A stretch of 64,000 nucleotides of DNA from contig BPJU01000006.1 of the NCBI GenBank assembly GCA_026004775.1, positions 186,001-250,000 on the forward strand, written 5' to 3'. The position numbers were made by a program, and so were the translations under genes. Under the pieces are notes generated by a model that was given only the letters and a program-made list of their open reading frames with translations, ran no database searches and had not been told where the DNA came from. This stretch comes from Pirellulaceae bacterium. GTDB taxonomy: Bacteria; Planctomycetota; Planctomycetia; Pirellulales; Pirellulaceae. The first letter of the stretch is position 1. Each line of letters begins with the position of its first letter. Positions 54,044 to 63,157 of this stretch are shown in pieces.

Positions 54044-55312
54044 ATGCCCAAGACGCAGTCCGTCGTAGCGCTGCGGAAGACCGTTGCCGGTGTTCCGATA
54101 CCCGATTTGGTGCGGCAATTCGGCACACCTCTTTTCGTGTACGATGCCGCCGTGATGGAACAACGGATCGAAGATCTGAAAAAGTTCGATACTGTGCGGT
54201 ATGCGCAGAAAGCCTGTTCGAATCTCGCCATACTCGATTTCATGCGGCGTCGTGGGGTATTGGTGGATGCCGTGAGCGCTGGTGAGATTTACCGAGCTTT
54301 GTGGGCCGGCTACGTGCCTGGAGGTCGCCCGCCGGGTATTGTCTATACGGCGGACATCTTCGACCGTGACGCGCTGGAGTTGGTTGTCAGTCGCGGCATC
54401 CACGTCAATATCGGCTCCCCGGACATGATCGACCAGTTGGGCGAGCGGGCTCCGGGAAGCGATATTACGCTTCGCATCAATCCTGGCTTCGGCCACGGGC
54501 ATAGCCGCAAGACCAACACCGGTGGGGAGCACTCCAAACATGGCATCTGGTACGAACAGCTCAATGATTGCCTTCGGTTGGCCGGCCGCTACGGAATGAC
54601 CGTCACCGGATTGCATATGCATATCGGTTCGGGAACGGACCTTGACCATTTGGCTCAGGTCTGCCAGGCCATGGAACGGGTGGCTGGCCACGTGGGGCAA
54701 ACTATCCAGTCCATTAGCGCCGGGGGAGGCTTGCCCGTACCGTACCGTCCGGGAGAGGAGTACGTCGATCTGGACGCCTATTTCCAGTTGTGGGATACGA
54801 CACGGAGGCGGCTGGAAGAACGGTTCGGGCATCGCGTGCATCTGGAGATCGAACCCGGCCGGTACTTGGTGGCCGAATCCGGATTTCTGATCTCGGAGAT
54901 CCGAGCGGTCAAGCGAATGGGAACCAACATTTTCTATTTGCTGGATGCCGGATTCAACAATCTGGCTCGCCCGATTCTCTACGGGGCCTACCATCCGATG
55001 AGCATTTGTCCTTCCGAAGGCGACCCGGACCGTTTGCAAGCGGTAGTAGTGGGTGGTCCATTGTGCGAGTCGGGTGACATATTCACGCAGGAGGAGGGAG
55101 GGTATGTCTGCCGGCGAGAACTGCCGGTTGCCCGGCCGGGTGATTTTCTCGTGATCGAAATCGCCGGAGCTTATGGTTTTGTGATGGGGTCGAATTACAA
55201 TTCCAAGCCGCTGGCCGCTGAAGTGCTCGTACACAATGGGCAACCGCACCTGGTTCGAGCACGTCAAACGTATGAAGATCTTGTGCGCGGGGAGCGCGTA
55301 CTGAAGATTTAG
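54044..55312 (+). CDS. lysA: Diaminopimelate decarboxylase
   Basis: A 422-residue PLP enzyme that makes L-lysine from meso-diaminopimelate. Signature features: the cofactor lysine in VRYAQKACSNLAIL, HMHIGSGTDL, GGGLPVPYRPGE and the C-terminal CESGDIF and EIAGAYGFVMGSNYNS. The ATG has GGAGG nine bases upstream. YAQKACSN replaces the more usual YAVKAN, a small variation. It stands alone, not in a dap operon. It is convergent with tRNA-Leu(GAG). Confidence 0.95.
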   Translation: MPKTQSVVALRKTVAGVPIPDLVRQFGTPLFVYDAAVMEQRIEDLKKFDTVRYAQKACSNLAILDFMRRRGVLVDAVSAGEIYRALWAGYVPGGRPPGIVYTADIFDRDALELVVSRGIHVNIGSPDMIDQLGERAPGSDITLRINPGFGHGHSRKTNTGGEHSKHGIWYEQLNDCLRLAGRYGMTVTGLHMHIGSGTDLDHLAQVCQAMERVAGHVGQTIQSISAGGGLPVPYRPGEEYVDLDAYFQLWDTTRRRLEERFGHRVHLEIEPGRYLVAESGFLISEIRAVKRMGTNIFYLLDAGFNNLARPILYGAYHPMSICPSEGDPDRLQAVVVGGPLCESGDIFTQEEGGYVCRRELPVARPGDFLVIEIAGAYGFVMGSNYNSKPLAAEVLVHNGQPHLVRARQTYEDLVRGERVLKI

Positions 55313-55379
55313 GCAGCCAGCCACGCACGGGCCGGCACTGCCGAGCGCGAAGCTCGATCTGCGAAGGCGTCCGGTGCAG

Positions 55380-55466
<87 letters not shown>

Positions 55467-55477
55467 GATCTTCTTTC

Positions 55478-55505
55478 AGTGTAGGAGGGCTTCGACGTGC
55501 GTCAA
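55478..55505 (-). promoter_or_regulatory. Promoter for tRNA-Leu (GAG)
   Basis: Minus-strand TTGACG (55500-55505), 16-base spacer and TACACT (55478-55483), ending 11 bases from the tRNA 5' end. Confidence 0.62.
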
Positions 55506-55702
55506 GTCGGCCCAGCGGTGCGTTCCGCATCGACGACCGAACCGCCGCTGTTTATCCTGGGGAGTGGCGTGCCTGGCGATCCATAGGTTATCGTGAGCGG
55601 CGGTGGCATGCCTGGCGACGCGGTGCTCGATAGTGCAGGCTTGCGGTTACGGTTTTCCGCCTTCATCAACAGGCAGCAGAGGCAACCGGCAAGGGCATTC
55701 GC

Positions 55703-56347
55703 ATGAAGCCTTGGTGCGGCCTATTGGCGATTATGGCGTTTCTGTTTGTGGCCGTGGCTCTATCCGTAGATAGGCAAAACGATCGGGAAGAGCAGCGGCA
55801 GAGGCAACTGGCGGCCGCATTGGCCTTGCGCGGCGTGGAGGTGCGGTTTTGGCGCGGTCGGGCAGTACAGGCGACGCTGGTAGCCCAGCCCCTTACGGAC
55901 ACGGTGTTCCGGGAACTGGCACAACTACCTGACCTGGAAAGACTGGTTCTTCTCGATGTCCCGCAGCTCACGGTCTCACGCGAGTTGACAAACCAGTTGC
56001 GTTCGTTGCAAGAACTGGTGGTAATCAATGTCCCATACCCCCAGTTGCAACTGGAAGCTTGGCGCGGCTGCCGGACACTCAAGCGGTTGAAGTTGTCTCA
56101 GACCGGTCTTACCGACGACCAACTACAGGTGCTCAGCGAATTTACGCAAATGCAGCGGTTGGATCTGGACGACAACCGGATCAGCGATGAGGGGCTTGCG
56201 CAACTGGCGCAGTTGCCGCAACTAAAAGAGCTCTCCGTCCGAGGCAATCCTGTCACGGCCGAAGGGGTACAACAGTTGTTGCTGGCACGGCCGCAACTGG
56301 TGGTACATTTTGACAAGACGCAAGTCCAAGCCGTTCCGAACAACTAG
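55703..56347 (+). CDS. Leucine-rich-repeat protein, membrane-anchored or exported
   Basis: A 214-residue protein. The N-terminus MKPWCGLLAIMAFLFVAVAL is a signal peptide or membrane anchor. From about residue 60 come leucine-rich repeats of ~24 residues (for example LPDLERLVLLDVPQL, TLKRLKLSQTGLTDDQL, QMQRLDLDDNRISDEGL, QLKELSVRGNPVTAEGV), which usually form a curved binding surface. Start ATG has AAGGGC upstream. It is followed 19 bases later by a transporter gene on the same strand, so the two may be co-transcribed. Confidence 0.85.
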   Translation: MKPWCGLLAIMAFLFVAVALSVDRQNDREEQRQRQLAAALALRGVEVRFWRGRAVQATLVAQPLTDTVFRELAQLPDLERLVLLDVPQLTVSRELTNQLRSLQELVVINVPYPQLQLEAWRGCRTLKRLKLSQTGLTDDQLQVLSEFTQMQRLDLDDNRISDEGLAQLAQLPQLKELSVRGNPVTAEGVQQLLLARPQLVVHFDKTQVQAVPNN

Positions 56348-56366
56348 CCGGCAAGAGGAGGCGTGC

Positions 56367-57827
56367 ATGATGCGGCGGTGGGCGCTACACTGGCAGATCC
56401 TGGTAGCTATGGTGGTCGGCGCCTTGGCAGGGATCGCTTTGAACGTGGGAGCGGGCCAGCGGACCGTGGAACTGACCAAGACAGAACTGGCGGGGCGGGC
56501 GATTTCTTTTCGGTCGGAAGATAGTCTGGATCGTATCCACATCGAATGGGAGGACAGTTCGGGCAAGCGCCACACGTGGCAGGTCGACCCCAGTCGCCGC
56601 ACGGAGGGATCGCTGGCCAGTCTGGAACAGCTTGCTGCACGCGATCCGGTGGCCTACGAGCTCTTCATGCAATTCGGACAGTCGCCGGCTCGCTACTGGG
56701 GCCAAACGGCCAAACGCACCGGGAACCTCTTCTTGCGATTGCTCCAGATGGTGGCCGTCCCCCTGATTATCAGTTCGCTGGTGACCGGCATTCTCGGATT
56801 AGGAGGGGTGGCTCGGTTAGGGAAAATGTTGGGTACGACGTTGGTTTACTACATTGCGACCAGCAGCTTGGCGATCATCACCGGACTGGTGATGGTGCGT
56901 ATTTTTCGGCCCGGCTTGCGCTATCCGGTACCGCTGGGTTCCTGGGAGCCCCCACAGACAACAAGCCGTCTTGGAGAAATCGTCTGGCAGCAAATTGAGA
57001 CCCTCATGCCATCGAATCCGCTCGGTGCCGTGATCGAACCCAATTTTCTGTCGATTATAAGTTTCAGCCTTATATTTGCTATTTTTACATTAATCGTGGG
57101 CGGCAAGGCGCAGCAGGTGATTCAATCGTTATTCGAGGCTCTCTTTGAAGTCTTTATGGCAATGACGAAGGCCATCATTCGTTTGGCCCCGCTGGGAGTT
57201 TTCTTCTTGATGCTCTATGTTACGGCCACTCAAGGGGCGGCACTTTTTGCCAGTCTGGCTTGGTATATGGTCACCGTGTTTACGGGCCTGGTATTTCATG
57301 CCGTCATTACGCTGCCGCTGATACTCCTGTTCGTAGCGCGGGTAAACCCCTGGCGTTACGCCAACGCGGTAATGCCGGCTTTGCTTACAGCCTTCAGTTC
57401 TGCCTCCAGCAACGGTACCCTTCCGCTGACGATGAACTGCGTGGAGGAACGAGCCGGGATCAGCAACCGCACCAGTTCATTCGTATTGCCGTTGGGGGCC
57501 ACCATCAATATGGACGGAACAGCTCTTTACGAGGCGGTAGCGGTTTTGTTCGTCGCCGAGCTGTATTACGGAGGAGACTTGCTGTTCAGCCAGCAATTGC
57601 TGGTGGCTTTTACGGCATTGTTAGCCAGCGTCGGTGCGGCCGGCATTCCTCATGCAGGACTGGTGATGATGTTGATCGTACTTCAGGCCGTAGGACTGCC
57701 GGTTACCTTGCAAGGCGTGATCATTGCCGTCGACCGCGTATTGGATATGTGCCGTACGTGCGTCAATGTCTGGAGCGACGCTTGCGGATGTGCGGTAGTC
57801 GAACGACTCTTGCCACCGGACAAGTAA
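56367..57827 (+). CDS. Dicarboxylate/amino acid:cation symporter (DAACS family)
   Basis: A 486-residue membrane transporter. The ATG at 56367 has GAGGAGG six bases upstream. Family motifs: FSSASSNGTLPLTM (the SSxxxTLP loop of HP1), PLGATINMDGTALYEA (TM7) and SVGAAGIPHAGLV (HP2). Members such as GltP/DctA import glutamate, aspartate or C4-dicarboxylates with Na+ or H+. An extra hydrophilic segment of ~90 residues (about 28-118) lies between the first and second membrane helices, longer than in typical members. Substrate cannot be told. Confidence 0.93.
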   Translation: MMRRWALHWQILVAMVVGALAGIALNVGAGQRTVELTKTELAGRAISFRSEDSLDRIHIEWEDSSGKRHTWQVDPSRRTEGSLASLEQLAARDPVAYELFMQFGQSPARYWGQTAKRTGNLFLRLLQMVAVPLIISSLVTGILGLGGVARLGKMLGTTLVYYIATSSLAIITGLVMVRIFRPGLRYPVPLGSWEPPQTTSRLGEIVWQQIETLMPSNPLGAVIEPNFLSIISFSLIFAIFTLIVGGKAQQVIQSLFEALFEVFMAMTKAIIRLAPLGVFFLMLYVTATQGAALFASLAWYMVTVFTGLVFHAVITLPLILLFVARVNPWRYANAVMPALLTAFSSASSNGTLPLTMNCVEERAGISNRTSSFVLPLGATINMDGTALYEAVAVLFVAELYYGGDLLFSQQLLVAFTALLASVGAAGIPHAGLVMMLIVLQAVGLPVTLQGVIIAVDRVLDMCRTCVNVWSDACGCAVVERLLPPDK

Positions 57828-57923
57828 TAGCAGCCTACACGTATCAGCGTTCGGATGGGATCACCGTTCGGAGCCCGTCCCGAAAATGGAGTTTCGATCG
57901 ACTCGCCCAAGTCGACGCGCCGG

Positions 57924-58391
57924 TCATCCAATGAACTCCTGGTCGGTTTGATGGGGCTCTTTCTGCGATCCTGGGGCCATTTCAGAGGCGAACGCCTGTG
58001 GCAGGAGTTGGCTGAGTGCGGTGAGCCGAACGATTCCGGTTTCGTTGGCCAACGCAATCGGAAGATCCCGGCAGAATTCAGCCAACACCTGTAAGCAGGC
58101 TCCGCACGGCACGGCGGCATCCGCCGTCAATACCAACAGCCGTTCCCAGCGACGTTCTCCACCAGCCACGGCGGACGCCATCGCGACACGCTCGGCGCAA
58201 AGCGTAAGACCGTACGAAACATTTTCCACATTGCAACCGCTATAGATCTTCCCGCCGGAGCCGACAAGAGCTGCGCCGACCGTGTATCCCGAATACGGGG
58301 CGTAGGCTCGATGGCGCGCATCCCGAGCAGCCTCAAACAATGCCTGCCAATCGGGAAAACGCCGGTTTTGGTTCGCGCCGGTTTCGCTCAT
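57924..58391 (-). CDS. cdd: Cytidine deaminase
   Basis: A 155-residue zinc enzyme of pyrimidine salvage. The motif LCAERVA carries the proton-shuttle Glu and one zinc ligand; PCGAC gives the other two cysteines. YAPYSGYTVGAAL is the usual N-terminal sequence. Length is near the family norm of ~130-150, with a short extra C-terminal tail. It deaminates cytidine and deoxycytidine. It is transcribed divergently from the metalloprotease gene. Confidence 0.95.
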   Translation of the reverse strand: MSETGANQNRRFPDWQALFEAARDARHRAYAPYSGYTVGAALVGSGGKIYSGCNVENVSYGLTLCAERVAMASAVAGGERRWERLLVLTADAAVPCGACLQVLAEFCRDLPIALANETGIVRLTALSQLLPQAFASEMAPGSQKEPHQTDQEFIG

Positions 58392-58534
58392 AGGCGCCCC
58401 TTGGCCAACGTCACAGACAGGTTCGCGTAGTTATGGGACCGAGCGCCGGCGCGCCCCGAGCCCCTGGCGGAAGCACGCATCGAGTCGCCCGAGCATGCCC
58501 GGCGGGTGGCTGGTGTCCCTACGCATAAACAAAG

Positions 58535-58540
58535 TATAAT
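58535..58540 (+). promoter_or_regulatory. -10 box for the metalloprotease gene
   Basis: A perfect TATAAT in an AT-rich island, about 148 bases upstream of the ATG at 58688. The -35 (TGGTGT, 18 bases upstream) is poor. Confidence 0.4.
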
Positions 58541-58687
58541 GTAATGTTCGGCGTAGCAGCACAGGGGGACGGGGGCGAGTGCCCGTTTCGGACCCTTGGT
58601 GCAGCCCGCCGGATGCAAGCGCGCCCTGTCGTCATGGTCATTATTCACGAGGGCAGAGAGGCATATTTACAAGAGTTGGGAGGGAGT

Positions 58688-61384
58688 ATGATCGAGTGTC
58701 GAATCTGGCTGGTAACCAGGTTGTTGGCAGCAGGTTTGCTGATAGGTGGTTTGGTCGCGCGGGCCGATGAGGTGCCGCTTAAACCGGCTGCCAATGGGTA
58801 CGTGGCCATCCCGCGCGAAGCGCTGGGCAAAGAGTACCTGCTGGCAGCATCGCTCATCCCGCAATCGGGTGCACCTACCAGTACCGGTTTGGCCAGCCGT
58901 GTGGTCACTTTCGAGCTGTACGCGGACGGTGTCGATATGTATGAGGCCACGGCGGGAAGCGTGGTGACGACGGATCTGCCGGCGCGGCGGCTGCTGGCCA
59001 CCTTCCCGATTGTGTCCCAGGATGAAAAAGCAATCATCATCGACTTCAACGCGGGAATGAACCGAGTTATCGCCGAGACGTGGATTTACGACGGTCGCGA
59101 TCAATGGAATCCGGAGTCTCTCAGCCAGTCACTGGAAATTCCGCGGAGCCGCATATTTTCGGTAGAGGAATCCGAGGGACGGCTCACCATCCGCCAAGCC
59201 GCCCAGGTGCGGGACCGGCAAGATAACGCGAATTTAGAGGCAAGGTACGAGATTCGTTATTTCATCGAACCGTATCGGCCGTGCGACATGCCGATCAAAG
59301 AAAACTATGATCGCGATGTTCGCTACGTGCGATTCTTTTCGGCGCATCCACAAGTGGAATTGACTACCGGCCGCACCTCAGCCCGTATCGCCCGGTTCGA
59401 TATCCGCGAACCGATTGTCTTCTGTTATAGTGCCAATACTCCCGAAGAATATGTGCAAGCCGTAAAGGATGGAATCCTGTATTGGAACCGCGCCTTTGGC
59501 AAGGAGGTTATCCGCGTCGAGAAGGCACCAGAGGGAGTGACGGCTCCCCACCCGCAGTATAATGTCGTCCAGTGGGTACCTTGGGATCGTGCCGGATTTG
59601 CCTACGCCGATATTCTGATCGATCCTCGCACCGGGCGCTCCATCCGAGGCCAGGCATACATCACGAGCGTCTTCGCTTTTAGCGGCAAGCAGCGAGCCCG
59701 GGCGCTTCTGCGCACACTCCACGAACAGATGGATCAGCCGAAAAAGAGCCAACCTTCCGGCGAGTCACCGTCCGGTCTATTGGGCATCCCCTTCCTGCAA
59801 CCGGTGTGTTCCTGCCAGTGGGACGCCTACGCTTTTGCTCGTGATATGACCGTCAGCCTGGAGGCCGCGCTGGCGGATCCGCAAGTAACCGATGCCAAGA
59901 TTCTGGAGGCTTCGCAGGACTACGTGCGAAATGTTGTGGCACACGAAGTTGGGCACGTGCTCGGGTTGCGCCACAATTTTGCCGGAAGCCTTGCAGCCAC
60001 CTTGACCCCAGCGGAACTGGATGAATGGTTCAAGGCTTACCTGACGCAGGAATCCCCACCCGATACCAAAGGCAAATGGACTACGAATTCGGTAATGGAA
60101 TACTCCATTTTCCAGGCCGCTGTGTTCAACGGCTACAAAATCCGAACCACGGACGAAGTGCTCCCTCATGATAAAGCCGCCATTCAATGGGGCTATTTCG
60201 ACTCCAACGAAGTGAAAGAACAGAAGATGCTTTTCGCTACCGACGAGGCTGCAGCTCGCTACGGCGACGTGCGCACGTTCGACTACGGTACGGATCCCGT
60301 GACAGCCAACCTGGCCGTAATCGAACGAGAACTCCGCACGTTGCCCAACACGTTGATCGAAACGTTCATCGCAGCCAAGGCCCCCGAAGATCCTCGTGAC
60401 GCGATCCCGGTAGCCGAGGTGAACCTGAGTTTCAATCGCCGTCTTCGAACGCTTGGAGAAAGCTATACCGATATGCTCGCCTGGTTCTCAGCCGACACGC
60501 GTTCGCTGCGGATGGAACGGGATTTCCCGTACGTCGGCCCGCTGAATGAGGAGGAAGTCCGAAAGGTTCGCTGGGAAAAGCTCAATGAAGAAATCAAAAA
60601 ACTGGGCGGCATCGATCGGACTGTGTTTGCCTTCATACCGGTCAATCTCACGCTGGACCTCAAGAACCCGCCACAAGGAGTCCCGGCTCTGGAGAAATTT
60701 GATGCCAACAAGATGGCCAACCGTGTCGCCGAACTTCTCGACTCACCCGCCTACAGCACTTTCGTTGGTGCGGACGGCAAGACGCATAGTTTCACCGACG
60801 AAGAAAAGGCGATCATCAAGGAACGGGCAAAACTCTTTTTCCGCGAAATGGAAAAAGAGCTGCTAAAAGCCGCCTGCCGGGCCTTGGCAAGCGCCAAACG
60901 CGACTTGGGCGTGCAAGTGCAAGGTACGCCCAGCGACGACGACATCGTGGCGCAACTGGAAAAACAGATCATCAACTTGGCTCGTACCATTATCCTGACC
61001 AAAGACGAAACCAAGACCCGTCAGGGTAAGCTCAACAAGTCCACCGTGTTGGTGCCGGAATTCCGTTACGACGAGGAGACCCGCTTGGCGGCTGCCCAAA
61101 TGCTCAGCGATACCGCCGGCTCCTATCGCTCCTGGTCGCGCGACGAACGCGGCGCGATCCATACGGCTTTGCGGAACGAGCTGGACGCGGCACTGAACCT
61201 GAGTAATCTGAAAAGCTTCAACGAAGCGAATCTGTCGCGTCCGCTGCGGGACTGGTACCTGGAACAACAGCGCATCCTCCAGCTTCTGCCGCCCGCCGCG
61301 TCCAGGTCCAGCAGCAGCCAAACGACCGGCGGTGGGACGTCTCACGACGCGTCATCCGAAGCGCAGGATCCTTCCGGCGGATAA
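58688..61384 (+). CDS. Exported zinc-dependent metalloprotease (DUF5117/DUF4953-like)
   Basis: An 898-residue protein. The ATG at 58688 has GGGAGGG just upstream and begins a signal peptide (IWLVTRLLAAGLLIGGLVARA). The longer frame to 58544 is not supported. The catalytic zinc motif HEVGHVLGLRHNF lies at about residue 420, the extended HExxHxxGxxH of metzincins. The order of regions matches the planctomycete/Bacteroidetes zinc-dependent metalloprotease family with DUF5117 and DUF4953. It likely cleaves proteins outside the cell or in the periplasm. A Ser/Gly-rich tail ends the protein. Confidence 0.9.
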   Translation: MIECRIWLVTRLLAAGLLIGGLVARADEVPLKPAANGYVAIPREALGKEYLLAASLIPQSGAPTSTGLASRVVTFELYADGVDMYEATAGSVVTTDLPARRLLATFPIVSQDEKAIIIDFNAGMNRVIAETWIYDGRDQWNPESLSQSLEIPRSRIFSVEESEGRLTIRQAAQVRDRQDNANLEARYEIRYFIEPYRPCDMPIKENYDRDVRYVRFFSAHPQVELTTGRTSARIARFDIREPIVFCYSANTPEEYVQAVKDGILYWNRAFGKEVIRVEKAPEGVTAPHPQYNVVQWVPWDRAGFAYADILIDPRTGRSIRGQAYITSVFAFSGKQRARALLRTLHEQMDQPKKSQPSGESPSGLLGIPFLQPVCSCQWDAYAFARDMTVSLEAALADPQVTDAKILEASQDYVRNVVAHEVGHVLGLRHNFAGSLAATLTPAELDEWFKAYLTQESPPDTKGKWTTNSVMEYSIFQAAVFNGYKIRTTDEVLPHDKAAIQWGYFDSNEVKEQKMLFATDEAAARYGDVRTFDYGTDPVTANLAVIERELRTLPNTLIETFIAAKAPEDPRDAIPVAEVNLSFNRRLRTLGESYTDMLAWFSADTRSLRMERDFPYVGPLNEEEVRKVRWEKLNEEIKKLGGIDRTVFAFIPVNLTLDLKNPPQGVPALEKFDANKMANRVAELLDSPAYSTFVGADGKTHSFTDEEKAIIKERAKLFFREMEKELLKAACRALASAKRDLGVQVQGTPSDDDIVAQLEKQIINLARTIILTKDETKTRQGKLNKSTVLVPEFRYDEETRLAAAQMLSDTAGSYRSWSRDERGAIHTALRNELDAALNLSNLKSFNEANLSRPLRDWYLEQQRILQLLPPAASRSSSSQTTGGGTSHDASSEAQDPSGG

Positions 61385-61518
61385 TCTCGCCGTAAAATTG
61401 CAGCGCCTTGCACGGGCGCGCCCGGAGGCGTAAGTTACCCACAGGTTGCGTCGAACCGAGTGGCTCGGAGCATCGCTGCATCGTTTTTGGTGGTCGTTAG
61501 CAAGTCGAGACTTCATCG

Positions 61519-62301
61519 ATGCAATTGTGGCGTTTATCGTGGCCCGCCGTAGCCCGACTGCCGCGGACCATTCCCATCGTTATTCCGATTGCGGCAGTCG
61601 AACAACACGGCCATCATCTGCCCGTGTCGACCGACAGCCTGCTGTTGGGCGAGATCTGCCGCCGGGTGGAAGAACGAGTCGGCAACCGAGTGCTTTTCGC
61701 ACCTCTGGTTTGGCTCGGCAATTCCCACCACCACCTGGATTTTCCCGGTACGCTCAGTGCTTCGCCCGAAGTCTATATCGCTCTACTAAAAGACCTGGCC
61801 GAGTCGTTTCTGTTGCACGGCTTCCGCCGGATTCTCTTCTTGAATGGCCACGGAGGCAACATCGTGCCGGCTCAGCAGGCAGTGTTCGAATTGCGGCAGA
61901 AATACCGTACCCAGCCGGCTCTGCTGCTCCTGTCGGCCACCTACTGGCTGCTGGGAAGTCAGGCGGTTCGTCTGGAAGGCATCGAACAAAAAAGGATGGG
62001 ACACGCATGCGAATGGGAAACCTCGATGGTCCTGCGGTTGCACCCGGAATGGGTGGGAGATTTTCGCGCGGCAAGCCCGGTGCCGCTCGAGGAATGGTGT
62101 GAGCCGGCGGTGCGCGGGTGGATTACCAACGAGCGGAGTCAAGTAGGGCACATCGGTTCGCCGCATCTGGCCAATGCCGAAAAGGGGGAACGGCTGTTCG
62201 AGCTTTTTGCAGGTCACGTGACTGAGTTTCTGGAGCGGCTGGAAGCGTGGCAGCCGCCCGACTCGGTGCCCCAACCGCAACCGCCCGGTCGCGGGCAATA
62301 G
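61519..62301 (+). CDS. Creatininase family protein
   Basis: A 260-residue protein of the creatininase/formamide hydrolase family. The metal-binding motifs are PIAAVEQHGHHLPV near the N-terminus, LGNSHHHLDFPGT, LNGHGGNIV (about 113-121) and a late EWETSMVL Glu. Members include creatininase and the mycofactocin peptidase MftE; planctomycete homologues are of unknown substrate. Cytoplasmic. No ribosome site precedes the ATG, but the N-terminus matches the family. It is convergent with the SDR gene. Confidence 0.88.
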   Translation: MQLWRLSWPAVARLPRTIPIVIPIAAVEQHGHHLPVSTDSLLLGEICRRVEERVGNRVLFAPLVWLGNSHHHLDFPGTLSASPEVYIALLKDLAESFLLHGFRRILFLNGHGGNIVPAQQAVFELRQKYRTQPALLLLSATYWLLGSQAVRLEGIEQKRMGHACEWETSMVLRLHPEWVGDFRAASPVPLEEWCEPAVRGWITNERSQVGHIGSPHLANAEKGERLFELFAGHVTEFLERLEAWQPPDSVPQPQPPGRGQ

Positions 62302-62319
62302 CCTGTGCCATCAATCGCC

Positions 62320-63096
62320 CTAGCGTGCCGTCCAACCGCCGTCGACCACCAGCATGCTGCCGGTCACATAGCTGGATGCATCACTGGCCAGGAAAATGGC
62401 CGCTCCCTGGATCTCGTGCAACTCTCCCCATCGCCCCAGAGCCGTCGCTCCCACAATGAACTGCTGGGCCTCGGCAGTACCGGCGATTGTCTGGTTCATC
62501 TCGGTAAGAAACGGTCCGGGGCAGATGGCGTTGACGGTAATGCCGAAGGGAGCCAGTTCCAACGCCAGCGCTCGCGTCATTTGCACCACGGCACCTTTGC
62601 TGGCGGCATACGGAGTACGATTGGCTAGGCCCACCAAGCCCAGGGTGCTGGCCACATTGATGATGCGGCCTCGACGCTTTTGTTTCATGTGAGGAACTAC
62701 GGCTTTTGAGCAGAGCCACACCCCTTCGACATTGGTCGCCTGGACCTGGCGAAACTGTTCGAACGTAAGTTCGTCGATGGGACCGCGGATATTGATGCCG
62801 GCATTGTTGATAAGAATGTCGATCTGCCCCAGTTTTTCCAGGGCGAACTGTACCATGCGCTGCACGTCTTCGGGCGACGTCACATCGGCAGCTACACCGA
62901 AGGCGTTCACCTGGTAATCGTCCGCAATCTGCTTGGCCGCTGCCGAGGCTTCGTCCTGATGACGGCTTGCCAGGCACACCTGAGCCCCGGCCGAGGCCAG
63001 ACCGGCAGCCATGGCGAATCCCAAGCCCTTCGAGCCACCGGTGACCAGCGCCGACCGGCCCTCCAGACGAAACTGTTCGATACCCGGTAATCTCAC
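62320..63096 (-). CDS. Short-chain dehydrogenase/reductase (SDR)
   Basis: A 258-residue classical SDR. The GTG at 63096 has AAGGAG seven bases upstream and is preferred to the ATG at 63126. Motifs: VTGGSKGLGFAM (cofactor binding), NNAGINIRG, INVASTLG, the catalytic YAASKGA and VDGGW at the C-terminus. It most resembles gluconate 5-dehydrogenase/3-oxoacyl-reductase-type enzymes that use NAD(P)H; the substrate is not clear. It lies 61 bases downstream of a serine hydrolase gene on the same strand. Confidence 0.9.
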   Translation of the reverse strand: MRLPGIEQFRLEGRSALVTGGSKGLGFAMAAGLASAGAQVCLASRHQDEASAAAKQIADDYQVNAFGVAADVTSPEDVQRMVQFALEKLGQIDILINNAGINIRGPIDELTFEQFRQVQATNVEGVWLCSKAVVPHMKQKRRGRIINVASTLGLVGLANRTPYAASKGAVVQMTRALALELAPFGITVNAICPGPFLTEMNQTIAGTAEAQQFIVGATALGRWGELHEIQGAAIFLASDASSYVTGSMLVVDGGWTAR

Positions 63097-63157
63097 GACG
63101 TTGCTCCTTCCTGGTTGCACAGCCACCCACGGGCGAACTGAGTAGAACGCATCCCTG

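Noticed and set aside
55564-55618. Two near-identical 16-base direct repeats (GTGGCRTGCCTGGCGA) 39 bases apart
   Set aside because: Only two copies, no palindrome; not a CRISPR or clear mobile element.
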